From: Eurosta solidaginis
Lineage: Eukaryota; Arthropoda; Insecta; Diptera; Tephritidae
Assembly: GCF_040869045.1 (NCBI RefSeq)
Contig: NC_090324.1
Span: forward strand, 188,540,028-188,604,027
Length of the DNA stretch: 64,000 bases
Direction of reading: 5' to 3'
Shown here: positions 1 through 12,346 of the stretch, piece by piece
Layout: each line of letters starts with the position of its first letter
Numbering within the stretch: the first letter of the stretch is position 1
Position numbers and translations under genes: made by a program
Notes under the pieces: model-generated
Told to the model about the DNA's origin: nothing
Databases searched by the model: none
What the model saw: the letters and a program-made list of their open reading frames with translations, nothing else

Positions 1-52
1 TAACCAAAATAATAAAAGCTTATTTTAAAAAAAGTTTTTTTTTCTTTAATTT
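1..52 (+). mobile_element. Right-arm end of a foldback element, cut by window edge
   Basis: The first ~50 bases (TAACCAAAATAATAAAAGCT onward through a T-run and CTTTAA) match the outer end of the right arm of the foldback element at 14606-15213, with a few substitutions and a shorter T-run. Only the terminal part is visible, so its size is unknown. Confidence 0.6.
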
Positions 53-1232
53 TTATTATTATTTATATTTTACAGAAATTTCTGCTTAGTTATAATTATT
101 ATCTCACCTTTTCCATTTTTGTGAAATTTTTTCTACATAATTTGCTAGGCAATTGCACTGAATTTTTAATCGCCCTTAATTTTAATGCACTTTTCGCATA
201 TCTTTCTGGATGTTCACTTTTCTGTGATTTTGGGTTTAATATTCTTCTTTTTTTCACATTCCTTTTTTACATTCCTCTTATCCGATATTCAAAACGAAAA
301 GGAGTCCCATTGATTATTTTCGGATTCGGGGCACTCCCAAGAAAAAAGAAGGAAAACTAGTAATCCACGTGGCAGACCACGAGGATCTATTACGATTCAC
401 TCACAAATCTACACTTTTTAATTTTCCTGGCTGTGTCTACAGCAGAACTAAGTATTTATCAATTCTTTACTTTTTTTTATTACCACAATCACTTTTAAAT
501 TCATATTTTCCCTTTTTTTTTTATTTAACTCGAGCTCTACGAGTGTGTATACGCATATTCTGTTAGAAACCGGAACTAAAGTCTACCGTGGTGACAATTG
601 TGAGTCAGTCCATGTGGATGAATTTTTCCGTGTAAAAGCACAGGAGAGCCATTAGCATTGTTGTTCTTTTTGTATTTCTTTTTAAAAATTTTACTTACAG
701 TGGCAGGCGGCTTTGGTAACATCGTCTGCAGATGAGCGTGGTGAGTTAAACCATTGGTAATATAAAACACATTCATAAATCTTTTTCATTCTCTTATTTT
801 TTTTACACACTTACACCCATGGCATAATATACGTATACGCATTAGTTGATCACAAAACTTCTAAATTAAACCAGGAGAGATAGGTAAAGGGTGTCCTATT
901 GAGAGGTTTCAATTTTGTTTGTATTTCTTAATTCTAGTTTCACTTTAATTCAAATAGCCTGGTTTTTCTTAATCCCTCGTTTAAAAGGATAGTAAGGGTG
1001 CCTCCCTCAACGAGTTCATATATTTTTCTTATTTAAGCATAACTATTATTAACATTTAATATTTTGGTTCAGGGTAGAAATAGATAACTTAAAATCCCAT
1101 AGTCATAGGTTGAAATAATTAGACATATAAGAGTGAATATAACATTGTGGAAAATAAATTTAGTTAGAAAAAAAATGATTTATTTCAAATTCCATAGTTG
1201 AATAGTAATAGAATGATGCAGGTCTAGATTTC
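53..1232. other. AT-rich stretch without a recognisable gene
   Basis: Only short open frames occur and none resembles a known family. Long T-runs are frequent. The stretch ends abruptly at 1233, where the 6.6-kb duplicated unit begins. It could be the eroded remainder of an LTR element lying 5' of the gag at 4077, but I see no terminal repeat that shows this. Confidence 0.5.
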
Positions 1233-4076
1233 TCTTTGGGTTAGTGTGGGTGTTGCCCTTGCGGCACACTAGGAATAAGTGGGGTGTTGCGACTAGATTG
1301 ACAGACTATGAGTTAGGCCCGACATTTGACTTTCACGAACGGACTATGTCAGAAAAAGGGAACCCCACTCGGTTAGCGGAGTCAAAGTTGGGTTCGAGGT
1401 TGTTCATGTCACATGAACGAGAGGGGTGGGATGACTCCACCTAACACGGACGGTCTTCTACCGCTTTACCTCTCCTCCTTTTATTTCTTTAGATTCCCTT
1501 TTCTGGTCCCAGGTTTCCACCAATAGGCATGATAATTATAATTTTGTTTTTATGACTGTGGGTCGAGGAAGGAGGCGAGAACCGCGCCTATACGCCGACG
1601 AGCCTCAGACGGGCTACCAGCATGCCAACCCGCCACCCTTCTCGCCCGGACCAAGCAGTTACATCACAAAGCTTAAGGCGTTTAAGCAAGCATGCTACAG
1701 CTTAGCGAGTATCTCGTAAGCGTTTTGATACGTGCAAACAGAACATTAAGGTGAGTCGCCGCGCACCGTCAATGATAGCATTCTTTTGGGTTTTTTTTTT
1801 TTAGCTTGCATTATTCATTGCAAGATCTTATCAAGTAAATTTTTTTAGCTCGATTTTTGGTTTTATAGGCATATAAAATTTTTTTTGTATACAAGGTACT
1901 CTCTTCTTTTGGAGTGTAGTTTTAAAATTTGTAATATCTAAGTTTGTCCCATTGTTCAATTTCATTTTGTTTTTACTGAATTTTATTAATTTGAAATATT
2001 TTGTTATTTTTATGTAGGATAAGAGCACATATTAGTAGAGCTGAATTTATGAAATTTAATATTAAGTTTTTCGGTCACATAATTAGTTTTTTTCTTATTT
2101 TTTGGGGTTTTTGTCTATTGTTTTAGTCATTCTTTTATTTAACTTCTAGCAATTGGGATAGTAGAAATAGTGGGGCATAGACATAGATATAAGAAAAAGA
2201 AAAATATTGTTTGTAAATTAAAAATGAATGATTGAAAATAGGTTGAATAATTAATCAACATGCAGGGCTAGGTTGGAATATTTTTGTGTGGGTGTTGCCT
2301 CTGTGCGCGCCGAGGTAGATGAAGGTGAGTACAAACGTGACTGAATGACGGACGGACATGCGTCAGGTTCGGGGCACTGTAAGAAGTAGGAGTCACCACA
2401 GTGCCCATGGCTTCGCGCAAGTTGCGTTGAAGAGGGTGGGAGGACTCCACCTGACAGGATAGGCCTTATCCTTGCTATTACATTCCCTTTCTATGAGATT
2501 CCACCCTTAGAATTTTCCACCGAATTCCAGATCCTGTTTCCTTCTTTGTTTCTTTTCCAACAAATGCAGGTATGAACTTATTTTTGTTGTTCATGCGGCT
2601 GTGAGTGGGGTGGTGGAAAGACTCCACCCAAGACGACGAGCTCGCTGGGGCCCGCGAGCATATCTGCTTGCCGCCACTCCTCACCAAACAAACATGCAGC
2701 TACATGGCAATGGCGCCCAACGGAATAGCCCAGTAATCCTCTCAATACTTACCACTTCTACTTTTCACTTTTATCTTCTCTCATATATCTCCTAACTCTT
2801 TTTCAATTGGCATAATTTTTCATATTTTTAATTATCTTATTTCCATTTCTTTATTTCCTCCTCTTGACATTGGACAGGGACGGTCATGATGACAGCGTCA
2901 CTGGGGTTCACCTTGGTGACTAGTGTTATCATAATAAACTTGTAAGAAGTAGCTAAGTGACCATGTCGGGGTTCCTTTTCGACAGTTTGGTTAAGTGGTA
3001 CCTGACATGACATTGCGGTAGGAGGAATAGTTTGGTAGGTGGCCGTGGCGAGCTGTTCATGCTTCCTTACTGGTAATCCAGCAGTACCGGTAAGTGAGAT
3101 TTAGAGTAAGTCGCCACGACAGAAGTTGGAAAGTGTAGCATCCACTCTCGGAAATCAGTTGACGGGGGTACAGTACGGAGACTGACGCAGAGCAGGACTT
3201 TAGACAGATACGAACACCTTCGGTTGCCTTCATAAAACCATCGCCAAGGCAACAGCACACACAGCCAAAGCAAATAATAAGAATTTTTGATTTTTTTAAA
3301 AGGTTTTTAACCTACAAGTTGTAATAGGTTGATTTCTTCGCTTTAATACCATTTATTTCATTCCAATAGAAAATCTATTCAATTTCGTGATTAGCTTCCC
3401 TGTTGGGATCTAGAAGCATTTTTAAATATATCTAGTATACTTATCCTTTTTTTACTTAATTAGCTAATAGTATTCTAGTGTTTATTTTTTATTTTTTTTA
3501 TAGTTTTAACAGATAAAATATACATTCACACATACGATTCGAATTTGAAGTTTTATAATTGTAGGCATTTTTTTTAAGCAAACCCGGTGATACACAAATG
3601 ATCATAGAAAGAGCCCATATAGCAAATACTTTCTAAATACATACGCCGTCAGTCATCCGAATTTTCACTTTCGGTGATTTTGAAGTTTTTACTTGAATTT
3701 GTGTTAATTCTTTTGTGTAACTAGAGTTATTTTTTGTTGCAGCTAAGTTTGAATATACCTACATACATATATATATATATGTATATGTACATTGGATGCA
3801 GTTGTACACATATAAGTTCGTTTATATTAATAAATACTTATATATACATACATATTATTTCTGAATACATATTTTTCTTGAATTTTTTATACTTTAGAAA
3901 CAAAGCCTTTTTTTTGGGAATATTTTTAATTATATCGCGACGGTTGATTTGCCAGTGGGGTTGGTTTCATATGTTCCAGTGATCAGGATTCTCCATCGTT
4001 TTTACAACATTATCTTGAGGAGTTTCCTCGTTCGTAGGTGAGAGGAGAATAATAGTTCTTCGCCTAGGGAGAGTTT
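1233..4076 (+). other. 5' region of the gypsy-type element with degenerate internal modules (copy 1)
   Basis: No coding frame is recognisable. The module GTGTGGGTGTTGCC occurs at 1244 and 2285. Variants of GGGTGGG.TGACTCCACC occur near 1420, 2433 and 2606, so parts of this region look like diverged ~1-kb repeats of each other. A TA-rich microsatellite lies near 3760. By position, directly 5' of gag, it could hold LTR or leader sequence. No TG...CA terminal repeats were established. Confidence 0.45.
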
Positions 4077-5695
4077 ATGGAACGAGAGGAGGTAGAAGAG
4101 ATTGTGCCAGGCGGTCTGGGCATTTTAGATATAAATCGTAGGGTTACGAGGAGTGCGGCCAGGGCTCTGCAAAATTAGATCGCCGGGTCCATATTTACAC
4201 AAATCAATACAGGGATACCACATCCCGTCGATTTCGCGCCAATCGATGTCCTCAATAGGTGCACTGCTAGGGTTTTTGGGTCGCAAGGACAGCAGTTTCC
4301 AAGGATCAGTATCACAAACGAGTTTTCATGCAACACCACTAACGACAGTATCAGCTTTTCGCAAAAGATCGAGGAGATAGCAACCATTGCAGATTCAGAT
4401 GAGAGGGAAAGGGACGGTGCTCCATCCAACCGTTCGTTGACGTCGGGGACGGGGCCGTAGGTCCAAAACCGAGTTTGTCGGATACCCGTATGGAACCGCT
4501 GAGCCAAAAAATGGCGATGATGGCGCAGCAGCAGGATTTGCTGACGAAGTACGTGGACGATGTTAACCACTTACGAACTAGTGTGGCCGACCTCAACAAG
4601 CGCGCGTCTGGAGTAGGGGAATCAGCCCAGGTACCACAGGACCGACCCAGAAACACGTCTACACCAGAAATAAACAACGCGAGATATAATGGCACGGGGC
4701 AGTTCGGCGACGCAGAGACGACCCAAGGCGAAAACCTATCGCACTCTGGCGATTTGAGGCGCTGGAAGAAAGTCGACCTTGAGAAGTGGCATATCAAGTT
4801 CGACTGTTCCAGCAAAGGCATGAGTGTGGAGAGCTTCATTTTTCGCGTTGAGAAAATGCGTGAAAAGAATGCTTTCACGTATAAGCAGTTGTTCACGGAT
4901 TTTCACTGTCTGGTAACCGGCGGTTCCTTGAAATGGTATTGGCAGGTACTCGAAGATAATGCAGAAAATCCCGACTTTGGATATCATGAACTAAAAGGCG
5001 AGCTGCTATGCCACTTTGAGACCGCTGAGACAGACTATGAGATCATACGCGAAATAATGGAACGGAAACAACAGCCGAATGGCAATTTTGATGAACTCCA
5101 CAATTTAACCTTTCGTCTAAGGAAACGTAGAACGGAAAAGGAACTGATTGGCATTGTCAGAGGAAACCTTAAGCCCTACCTGGCCAACCTGACGTTTGCG
5201 GCCAATATAGAAACCTTGGCTGAATTAAAAGCTGAATGCAAAAGGGCAGAAAAGTTTATAAAAGAAAATAAGAGTAGATCCAAACCAGTTAGCGAGATTG
5301 ATTTTGGCGAGAGTGAGTTGCTAGGAAATAGTGATGAAGCAATTGGTAAAACCCCCTATGGGAAAGTCCAAACTCCAGCTTAAAATCAGGCTAGAAGCGA
5401 TGTATTCCCGTCCTTTTGTGGTAACTCGTCTAAGTCCGCTGTGAAATCCTTTTGTCCTTCACCTTTCCATCTCATGTTGTGTTTCGCTTGTGGCATGCCG
5501 GTGGATCACTTCATGAAAAATCCGGCAGAAGCCAACAGGGACACTAGATGTAAGTCCTCGTTTCACAACGTGGTGTGTTTTTCCTGTGGAAGTGACTCGT
5601 CGTTTTGTGTTTACAAATCAGATAAGGGAAACCACAGGCTGGCAGAGATTTCCGGGAACTCGTGTCAGGAGCAGGGAAACCCGGAAACAGCGTAA
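4077..5695 (+). pseudogene. Dead Ty3/gypsy-type gag (copy 1)
   Basis: Gag forms the retrotransposon particle and packages its RNA. The frame opens at ATG 4077 (MEREEVEE...). It is broken by TAG at 4176, by a frame change near 4440-4460, and by TAA at 5381. The best-preserved block (4490-5380) has the retrotransposon-gag pattern: WHIKFDCSSKGMSVESFIFRVE, then SLKWYWQVL and a basic RKRRTEKELIGIVRGNL segment. A cysteine-rich stretch follows at about 5480-5610 (CFACG...H, then CFSCG...), a degraded zinc-knuckle region. The style recalls Osvaldo/Ulysses-like gypsy gags; that placement is an inference. No protease or polymerase follows, because the satellite-bearing repeat starts at about 5750. Confidence 0.75.
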
Positions 5696-5749
5696 GCATT
5701 TTGAAAAATGAAAATCCAGATAGAAGTGAAATCAAAGAAATAGAAAAGA

Positions 5750-7834
5750 AAACAAGTAAGGAAGGCTCAGTTCGGGTGTAACCGAACATTACATACTCAG
5801 TTGAGAGCTATGGAGACAAAATAGGGAAAATCACCATGTAGGAAAATGAACCTAGGGTAACCCTGGAATGTGGTTGTATGACATGTGTATCAAATGGAAG
5901 GTATTAAAGAGTATTTTAAGAGAGAGTAGGCCATAGTTCTATGGATGGACGCCATTTAGGGATATCGCCATAAAGGTGGACCAGGGCTGACTCTAGAATT
6001 TGTTTGTACGATATGGGTATCAAATGAAAGGTGTTACTGAGCATTTTAAGAGGGAGTGGGCCTTAGGTCTATCGGTGGACGCCTTTTCGAGATATCGCCA
6101 TTGAGGTGGACCAGGGGTGACTCTAGAATGTGTTTGTACGATATGGGTATCAAATGAAAGGTGGTAATGAGTATTTTAAAAGGGAATGGGCTTTAGTTCT
6201 ATAGGTGAACGCCTTTTCGAGAAATCGCCATAAAGGTGGACCAGGGGTGACTCTAGAATATGTTTGTACGATATGGGTATCAAATGAAAGCTGTTAATGA
6301 GTATTTTGAAAAGGAGTGATCCTTAGTTCCATAGGTGAACGCCGTTTCGAGATATCGCCATAAAGGTGGACCAGGGGTGTCTCTAGAATGTGTTTGTACG
6401 ATATGGGTATCAAACGAAAGGTGTTACTGAGCATTTTAAGAGGGAGTGGGCATTAGGTCTATAGGTGGACACCCTTTCGAGATATCGCCATTAGGGTGGG
6501 ACAGGGGTGACTCTAGAATGTTTGTACGATATGGGTATCAAACGAAAGGTGTTACTGAGCATTTTAAAAGGAAGTGGACATTAGGTCTATAGGTGGACGC
6601 GTTTTCGAGATATCGCCATTAGGGTGGGCCAGGGGTGACTCTAGAATGTTTGTACGATATGGGTATCAAACGAAAGGTGTTACTGAGCATTTTAAGAGGG
6701 AGTGGGCATTCGGTCTATAGGTGGACGCTTTTTCGAGATATCGCCATTAGGATGGGCCAGGGATGACTCTAGAATGTGTTTGTATCATTTTCTTCTACTT
6801 AATATGGTAGGTGTCACACCCATTTTACAAAGTTTTTTCCAAAGTTATATTTTGTGTCAATAAACCAATCCAGTTACCATGTTTCATCCCTTTTTTCGTA
6901 TTTGGTATAGAATTATGGCATTTTTTCATTTTTCGTAATTTTCGATATCGATAAAGTGGGCGTGGTTATGGTCGGATTTCGGCCATTTTTTATACCAAGA
7001 TAAAGTGAGTTCAGATAAGTACGTGGGCTAAGTTTAGTAAAGATATATCGGTTTTTGCTCAAGTTATTGTGCGGCCGAGCGGAAGGACAGACGGTGGACT
7101 GTGTATAAAAACTGGGCGTGGCTTCCACCGATTTCGCCCATTTTCACAGAGAACAGTTACCGTCATAGAATCTATGCCCTACCAAATTTGAGAAGGATTG
7201 GTAAATTTTTGTTCGACTTATGGCATTAAAAGTATTCTAGACAAACTAAATGAAAATGGGCGGAGCCACGCCCCATTTTGAAATTTTCTTTTGTTTTTGT
7301 ATTTTGTTGCATCATATCATTACTGGAGTTGAATTTTGACTTAATTTACTTATATACAGTAAAGATATTAAATTTTTTGTTAAAATTTGAATTTAAAAAA
7401 TTTTTTTTTAAAAAGTGGGCGTGGTCGTTCTCCGATTTTTGCTAATTTTTATTTAGCACATATACAGTAATAGTAGTAACGTTCCTGCCAAATTTCATCA
7501 TGATATCTTTAACGACTGTCAAATTACAGCTTGCAAAACTTTTAAATTACCATCTTGTAAAAGTGGGCGGTGCCACGTCCATTGTCCCAAAATCTTACTA
7601 ATTTTCTATTCTGCGTCATAACGCCAACCCATCTACCAAGTTTCATCGCTTTAACCGCCTTTGGCAATGAATTATCGCATTTTTTCGGTTTTTTCGAAAT
7701 TTTCGATATCGAAAAAGTGGGCGTGGTTATAGTCCGAATATCGTTAATTTTAAATTGCGATCTGAGATGAGTGCCCAGGAATCTACATACCAAATTTTCA
7801 TCAAGATACCTCAAAATTTACTCAAGTTATCGTG
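5750..7834 (+). mobile_element. Satellite-bearing nonautonomous element, copy A (3'-truncated)
   Basis: Starts with CAAGTAAGGAAGG. It then has an 18-base hairpin at 5770-5787 (GTTCGG, six-base loop, CCGAAC) and the inverted-repeat motif TACTCAGTTGAG at 5794. A tandem array of ~130-bp units follows, then a tail rich in GTGGGCGTGG blocks and GGGCG...CGCCC palindromes (for example 7259-7274). It lacks the GGAC microsatellite and the CTCAACTGAGTA 3' end because the tandem-duplication junction cuts it. It encodes no protein I recognise. Confidence 0.75.
5872..6790 (+). repeat. Tandem array of ~130-bp units (copy A)
   Basis: About seven to eight units marked by TTTGTACGATATGGGTATCA, starting near 6001, 6131, 6261, 6391, 6519, 6647 and 6776, with a diverged first unit at about 5872. 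Spacing is 130 bp, falling to 128 bp where GTGTTTG is shortened to GTTTG. Units carry either GAGCATTTTAAGAGGGAGTG or GAGTATTTTAAAAGGGA-type cores. Confidence 0.9.
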
Positions 7835-10673
7835 TCTTTGGGTTAGTGTGGGTGTTGCCCTTGCGGCACACTAGGAATAAGTGGGGTGTTGCGACTAGAT
7901 TGACAGACTATGAGTTAGGCCCGACATTTGACTTTCACGAACGGACTATGTCAGAAAAAGGGAACCCCACTCGGTTAGCGGAGTCAAAGTTGGGTTCGAG
8001 GTTTGTCACATGAACGAGAGGGGTGGGATGACTCCACCTAACACGGACGGTCTTCTACCGCTTTACCTCTCCTCCTTTTATTTCTTTAGATTCCCTTTTC
8101 TGGTCCCAGGTTTCCACCAATAGGCATGATAATTATAATTTTGTTTTTATGACTGTGGGTCGAGGAAGGAGGCGAGAACCGCGCCTATACGCCGACGAGC
8201 CTCAGACGGGCTACCAGCATGCCAACCCGCCACCCTTCTCGCCCGGACCAAGCAGTTACATCACAAAGCTTAAGGCGTTTAAGCAAGCATGCTACAGCTT
8301 AGCGAGTATCTCGTAAGCGTTTTGATACGTGCAAACAGAACATTAAGGTGAGTCGCCGCGCACCGTCAATGATAGCATTCTTTTGGGTTTTTTTTTTTTA
8401 GCTTGCATTATTCATTGCAAGATCTTATCAAGTAAATTTTTTTAGCTCGATTTTTGGTTTTATAGGCATATAAAATTTTTTTTGTATACAAGGTACTCTC
8501 TTCTTTTGGAGTGTAGTTTTAAAATTTGTAATATCTAAGTTTGTCCCATTGTTCAATTTCATTTTGTTTTTACTGAATTTTATTAATTTGAAATATTTTG
8601 TTATTTTTATGTAGGATAAGAGCACATATTAGTAGAGCTGAATTTATGAAATTTAATATTAAGTTTTTCGGTCACATAATTAGTTTTTTTCTTATTTTTT
8701 GGGGTTTTTGTCTATTGTTTTAGTCATTCTTTTATTTAACTTCTAGCAATTGGGATAGTAGAAATAGTGGGGCATAGACATAGATATAAGAAAAAGAAAA
8801 ATATTGTTTGTAAATTAAAAATGAATGATTGAAAATAGGTTGAATAATTAATCAACATGCAGGGCTAGGTTGGAATATTTTTGTGTGGGTGTTGCCTCTG
8901 TGCGCGCCGAGGTAGATGAAGGTGAGTACAAACGTGACTGAATGACGGACGGACATGCGTCAGGTTCGGGGCACTGTAAGAAGTAGGAGTCACCACAGTG
9001 CCCATGGCTTCGCGCAAGTTGCGTTGAAGAGGGTGGGAGGACTCCACCTGACAGGATAGGCCTTATCCTTGCTATTACATTCCCTTTCTATGAGATTCCA
9101 CCCTTAGAATTTTCCACCGAATTCCAGATCCTGTTTCCTTCTTTGTTTCTTTTCCAACAAATGCAGGTATGAACTTATTTTTGTTGTTCATGCGGCTGTG
9201 AGTGGGGTGGTGGAAAGACTCCACCCAAGACGACGAGCTCGCTGGGGCCCGCGAGCATATCTGCTTGCCGCCACTCCTCACCAAACAAACATGCAGCTAC
9301 ATGGCAATGGCGCCCAACGGAATAGCCCAGTAATCCTCTCAATACTTACCACTTCTACTTTTCACTTTTATCTTCTCTCATATATCTCCTAACTCTTTTT
9401 CAATTGGCATAATTTTTCATATTTTTAATTATCTTATTTCCATTTCTTTATTTCCTCCTCTTGACATTGGACAGGGACGGTCATGATGACAGCGTCACTG
9501 GGGTTCACCTTGGTGACTAGTGTTATCATAATAAACTTGTAAGAAGTAGCTAAGTGACCATGTCGGGGTTCCTTTTCGACAGTTTGGTTAAGTGGTACCT
9601 GACATGACATTGCGGTAGGAGGAATAGTTTGGTAGGTGGCCGTGGCGAGCTGTTCATGCTTCCTTACTGGTAATCCAGCAGTACCGGTAAGTGAGATTTA
9701 GAGTAAGTCGCCACGACAGAAGTTGGAAAGTGTAGCATCCACTCTCGGAAATCAGTTGACGGGGGTACAGTACGGAGACTGACGCAGAGCAGGACTTTAG
9801 ACAGATACGAACACCTTCGGTTGCCTTCATAAAACCATCGCCAAGGCAACAGCACACACAGCCAAAGCAAATAATAAGAATTTTTGATTTTTTTAAAAGG
9901 TTTTTAACCTACAAGTTGTAATAGGTTGATTTCTTCGCTTTAATACCATTTATTTCATTCCAATAGAAAATCTATTCAATTTCGTGATTAGCTTCCCTGT
10001 TGGGATCTAGAAGCATTTTTAAATATATCTAGTATACTTATCCTTTTTTTACTTAATTAGCTAATAGTATTCTAGTGTTTATTTTTTATTTTTTTTATAG
10101 TTTTAACAGATAAAATATACATTCACACATACGATTCGAATTTGAAGTTTTATAATTGTAGGCATTTTTTTTAAGCAAACCCGGTGATACACAAATGATC
10201 ATAGAAAGAGCCCATATAGCAAATACTTTCTAAATACATACGCCGTCAGTCATCCGAATTTTCACTTTCGGTGATTTTGAAGTTTTTACTTGAATTTGTG
10301 TTAATTCTTTTGTGTAACTAGAGTTATTTTTTGTTGCAGCTAAGTTTGAATATACCTACATACATATATATATATATGTATATGTACATTGGATGCAGTT
10401 GTACACATATAAGTTCGTTTATATTAATAAATACTTATATATACATACATATTATTTCTGAATACATATTTTTCTTGAATTTTTTATACTTTAGAAACAA
10501 AGCCTTTTTTTTGGGAATATTTTTAATTATATCGCGACGGTTGATTTGCCAGTGGGGTTGGTTTCATATGTTCCAGTGATCAGGATTCTCCATCGTTTTT
10601 ACAACATTATCTTGAGGAGTTTCCTCGTTCGTAGGTGAGAGGAGAATAATAGTTCTTCGCCTAGGGAGAGTTT
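7835..10673 (+). other. 5' region of the gypsy-type element (copy 2)
   Basis: Same content as 1233-4076, shifted by 6597 after a 5-base deletion near 8004. No gene is recognised; see the copy 1 entry for the module layout. Confidence 0.45.
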
Positions 10674-12292
10674 ATGGAACGAGAGGAGGTAGAAGAGATT
10701 GTGCCAGGCGGTCTGGGCATTTTAGATATAAATCGTAGGGTTACGAGGAGTGCGGCCAGGGCTCTGCAAAATTAGATCGCCGGGTCCATATTTACACAAA
10801 TCAATACAGGGATACCACATCCCGTCGATTTCGCGCCAATCGATGTCCTCAATAGGTGCACTGCTAGGGTTTTTGGGTCGCAAGGACAGCAGTTTCCAAG
10901 GATCAGTATCACAAACGAGTTTTCATGCAACACCACTAACGACAGTATCAGCTTTTCGCAAAAGATCGAGGAGATAGCAACCATTGCAGATTCAGATGAG
11001 AGGGAAAGGGACGGTGCTCCATCCAACCGTTCGTTGACGTCGGGGACGGGGCCGTAGGTCCAAAACCGAGTTTGTCGGATACCCGTATGGAACCGCTGAG
11101 CCAAAAAATGGCGATGATGGCGCAGCAGCAGGATTTGCTGACGAAGTACGTGGACGATGTTAACCACTTACGAACTAGTGTGGCCGACCTCAACAAGCGC
11201 GCGTCTGGAGTAGGGGAATCAGCCCAGGTACCACAGGACCGACCCAGAAACACGTCTACACCAGAAATAAACAACGCGAGATATAATGGCACGGGGCAGT
11301 TCGGCGACGCAGAGACGACCCAAGGCGAAAACCTATCGCACTCTGGCGATTTGAGGCGCTGGAAGAAAGTCGACCTTGAGAAGTGGCATATCAAGTTCGA
11401 CTGTTCCAGCAAAGGCATGAGTGTGGAGAGCTTCATTTTTCGCGTTGAGAAAATGCGTGAAAAGAATGCTTTCACGTATAAGCAGTTGTTCACGGATTTT
11501 CACTGTCTGGTAACCGGCGGTTCCTTGAAATGGTATTGGCAGGTACTCGAAGATAATGCAGAAAATCCCGACTTTGGATATCATGAACTAAAAGGCGAGC
11601 TGCTATGCCACTTTGAGACCGCTGAGACAGACTATGAGATCATACGCGAAATAATGGAACGGAAACAACAGCCGAATGGCAATTTTGATGAACTCCACAA
11701 TTTAACCTTTCGTCTAAGGAAACGTAGAACGGAAAAGGAACTGATTGGCATTGTCAGAGGAAACCTTAAGCCCTACCTGGCCAACCTGACGTTTGCGGCC
11801 AATATAGAAACCTTGGCTGAATTAAAAGCTGAATGCAAAAGGGCAGAAAAGTTTATAAAAGAAAATAAGAGTAGATCCAAACCAGTTAGCGAGATTGATT
11901 TTGGCGAGAGTGAGTTGCTAGGAAATAGTGATGAAGCAATTGGTAAAACCCCCTATGGGAAAGTCCAAACTCCAGCTTAAAATCAGGCTAGAAGCGATGT
12001 ATTCCCGTCCTTTTGTGGTAACTCGTCTAAGTCCGCTGTGAAATCCTTTTGTCCTTCACCTTTCCATCTCATGTTGTGTTTCGCTTGTGGCATGCCGGTG
12101 GATCACTTCATGAAAAATCCGGCAGAAGCCAACAGGGACACTAGATGTAAGTCCTCGTTTCACAACGTGGTGTGTTTTTCCTGTGGAAGTGACTCGTCGT
12201 TTTGTGTTTACAAATCAGATAAGGGAAACCACAGGCTGGCAGAGATTTCCGGGAACTCGTGTCAGGAGCAGGGAAACCCGGAAACAGCTTAA
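10674..12292 (+). pseudogene. Dead Ty3/gypsy-type gag (copy 2)
   Basis: Duplicate of the gag at 4077-5695. It shares the same lesions: TAG at 10773, the frame change near 11040-11055, and TAA at 11978. The shared lesions mean the gene was already dead before the 6.6-kb duplication. The only difference found is one base just before the terminal stop (GCT TAA here, GCG TAA in copy 1), which is silent. Confidence 0.75.
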
Positions 12293-12346
12293 GCATTTTG
12301 AAAAATGAAAATCCAGATAGAAGTGAAATCAAAGAAATAGAAAAGA

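Larger units (their letters stand above)
1233..7834 (+). repeat. Tandem duplication unit, copy 1 (6.6 kb)
   Basis: From TCTTTGGGTTAGTG at 1233 this segment is almost identical to 7835-14426; most of the unit is offset by exactly 6597 bases. Differences seen are a 5-base indel near 1402, one substitution at 5694, and seven single-base length changes between about 7178 and 7796. Contents in order: a 5' region with repeated GACTCCACC modules, a broken gag, and a satellite-bearing repeat that is truncated here at CGTG just before the GGAC microsatellite. Confidence 0.95.

Noticed and set aside
4175..4896. Long minus-strand frames (131 and 181 codons) opposite gag
   Set aside because: They are antisense shadows of the plus-strand gag, have no family resemblance, and are repeated only because the unit is duplicated.
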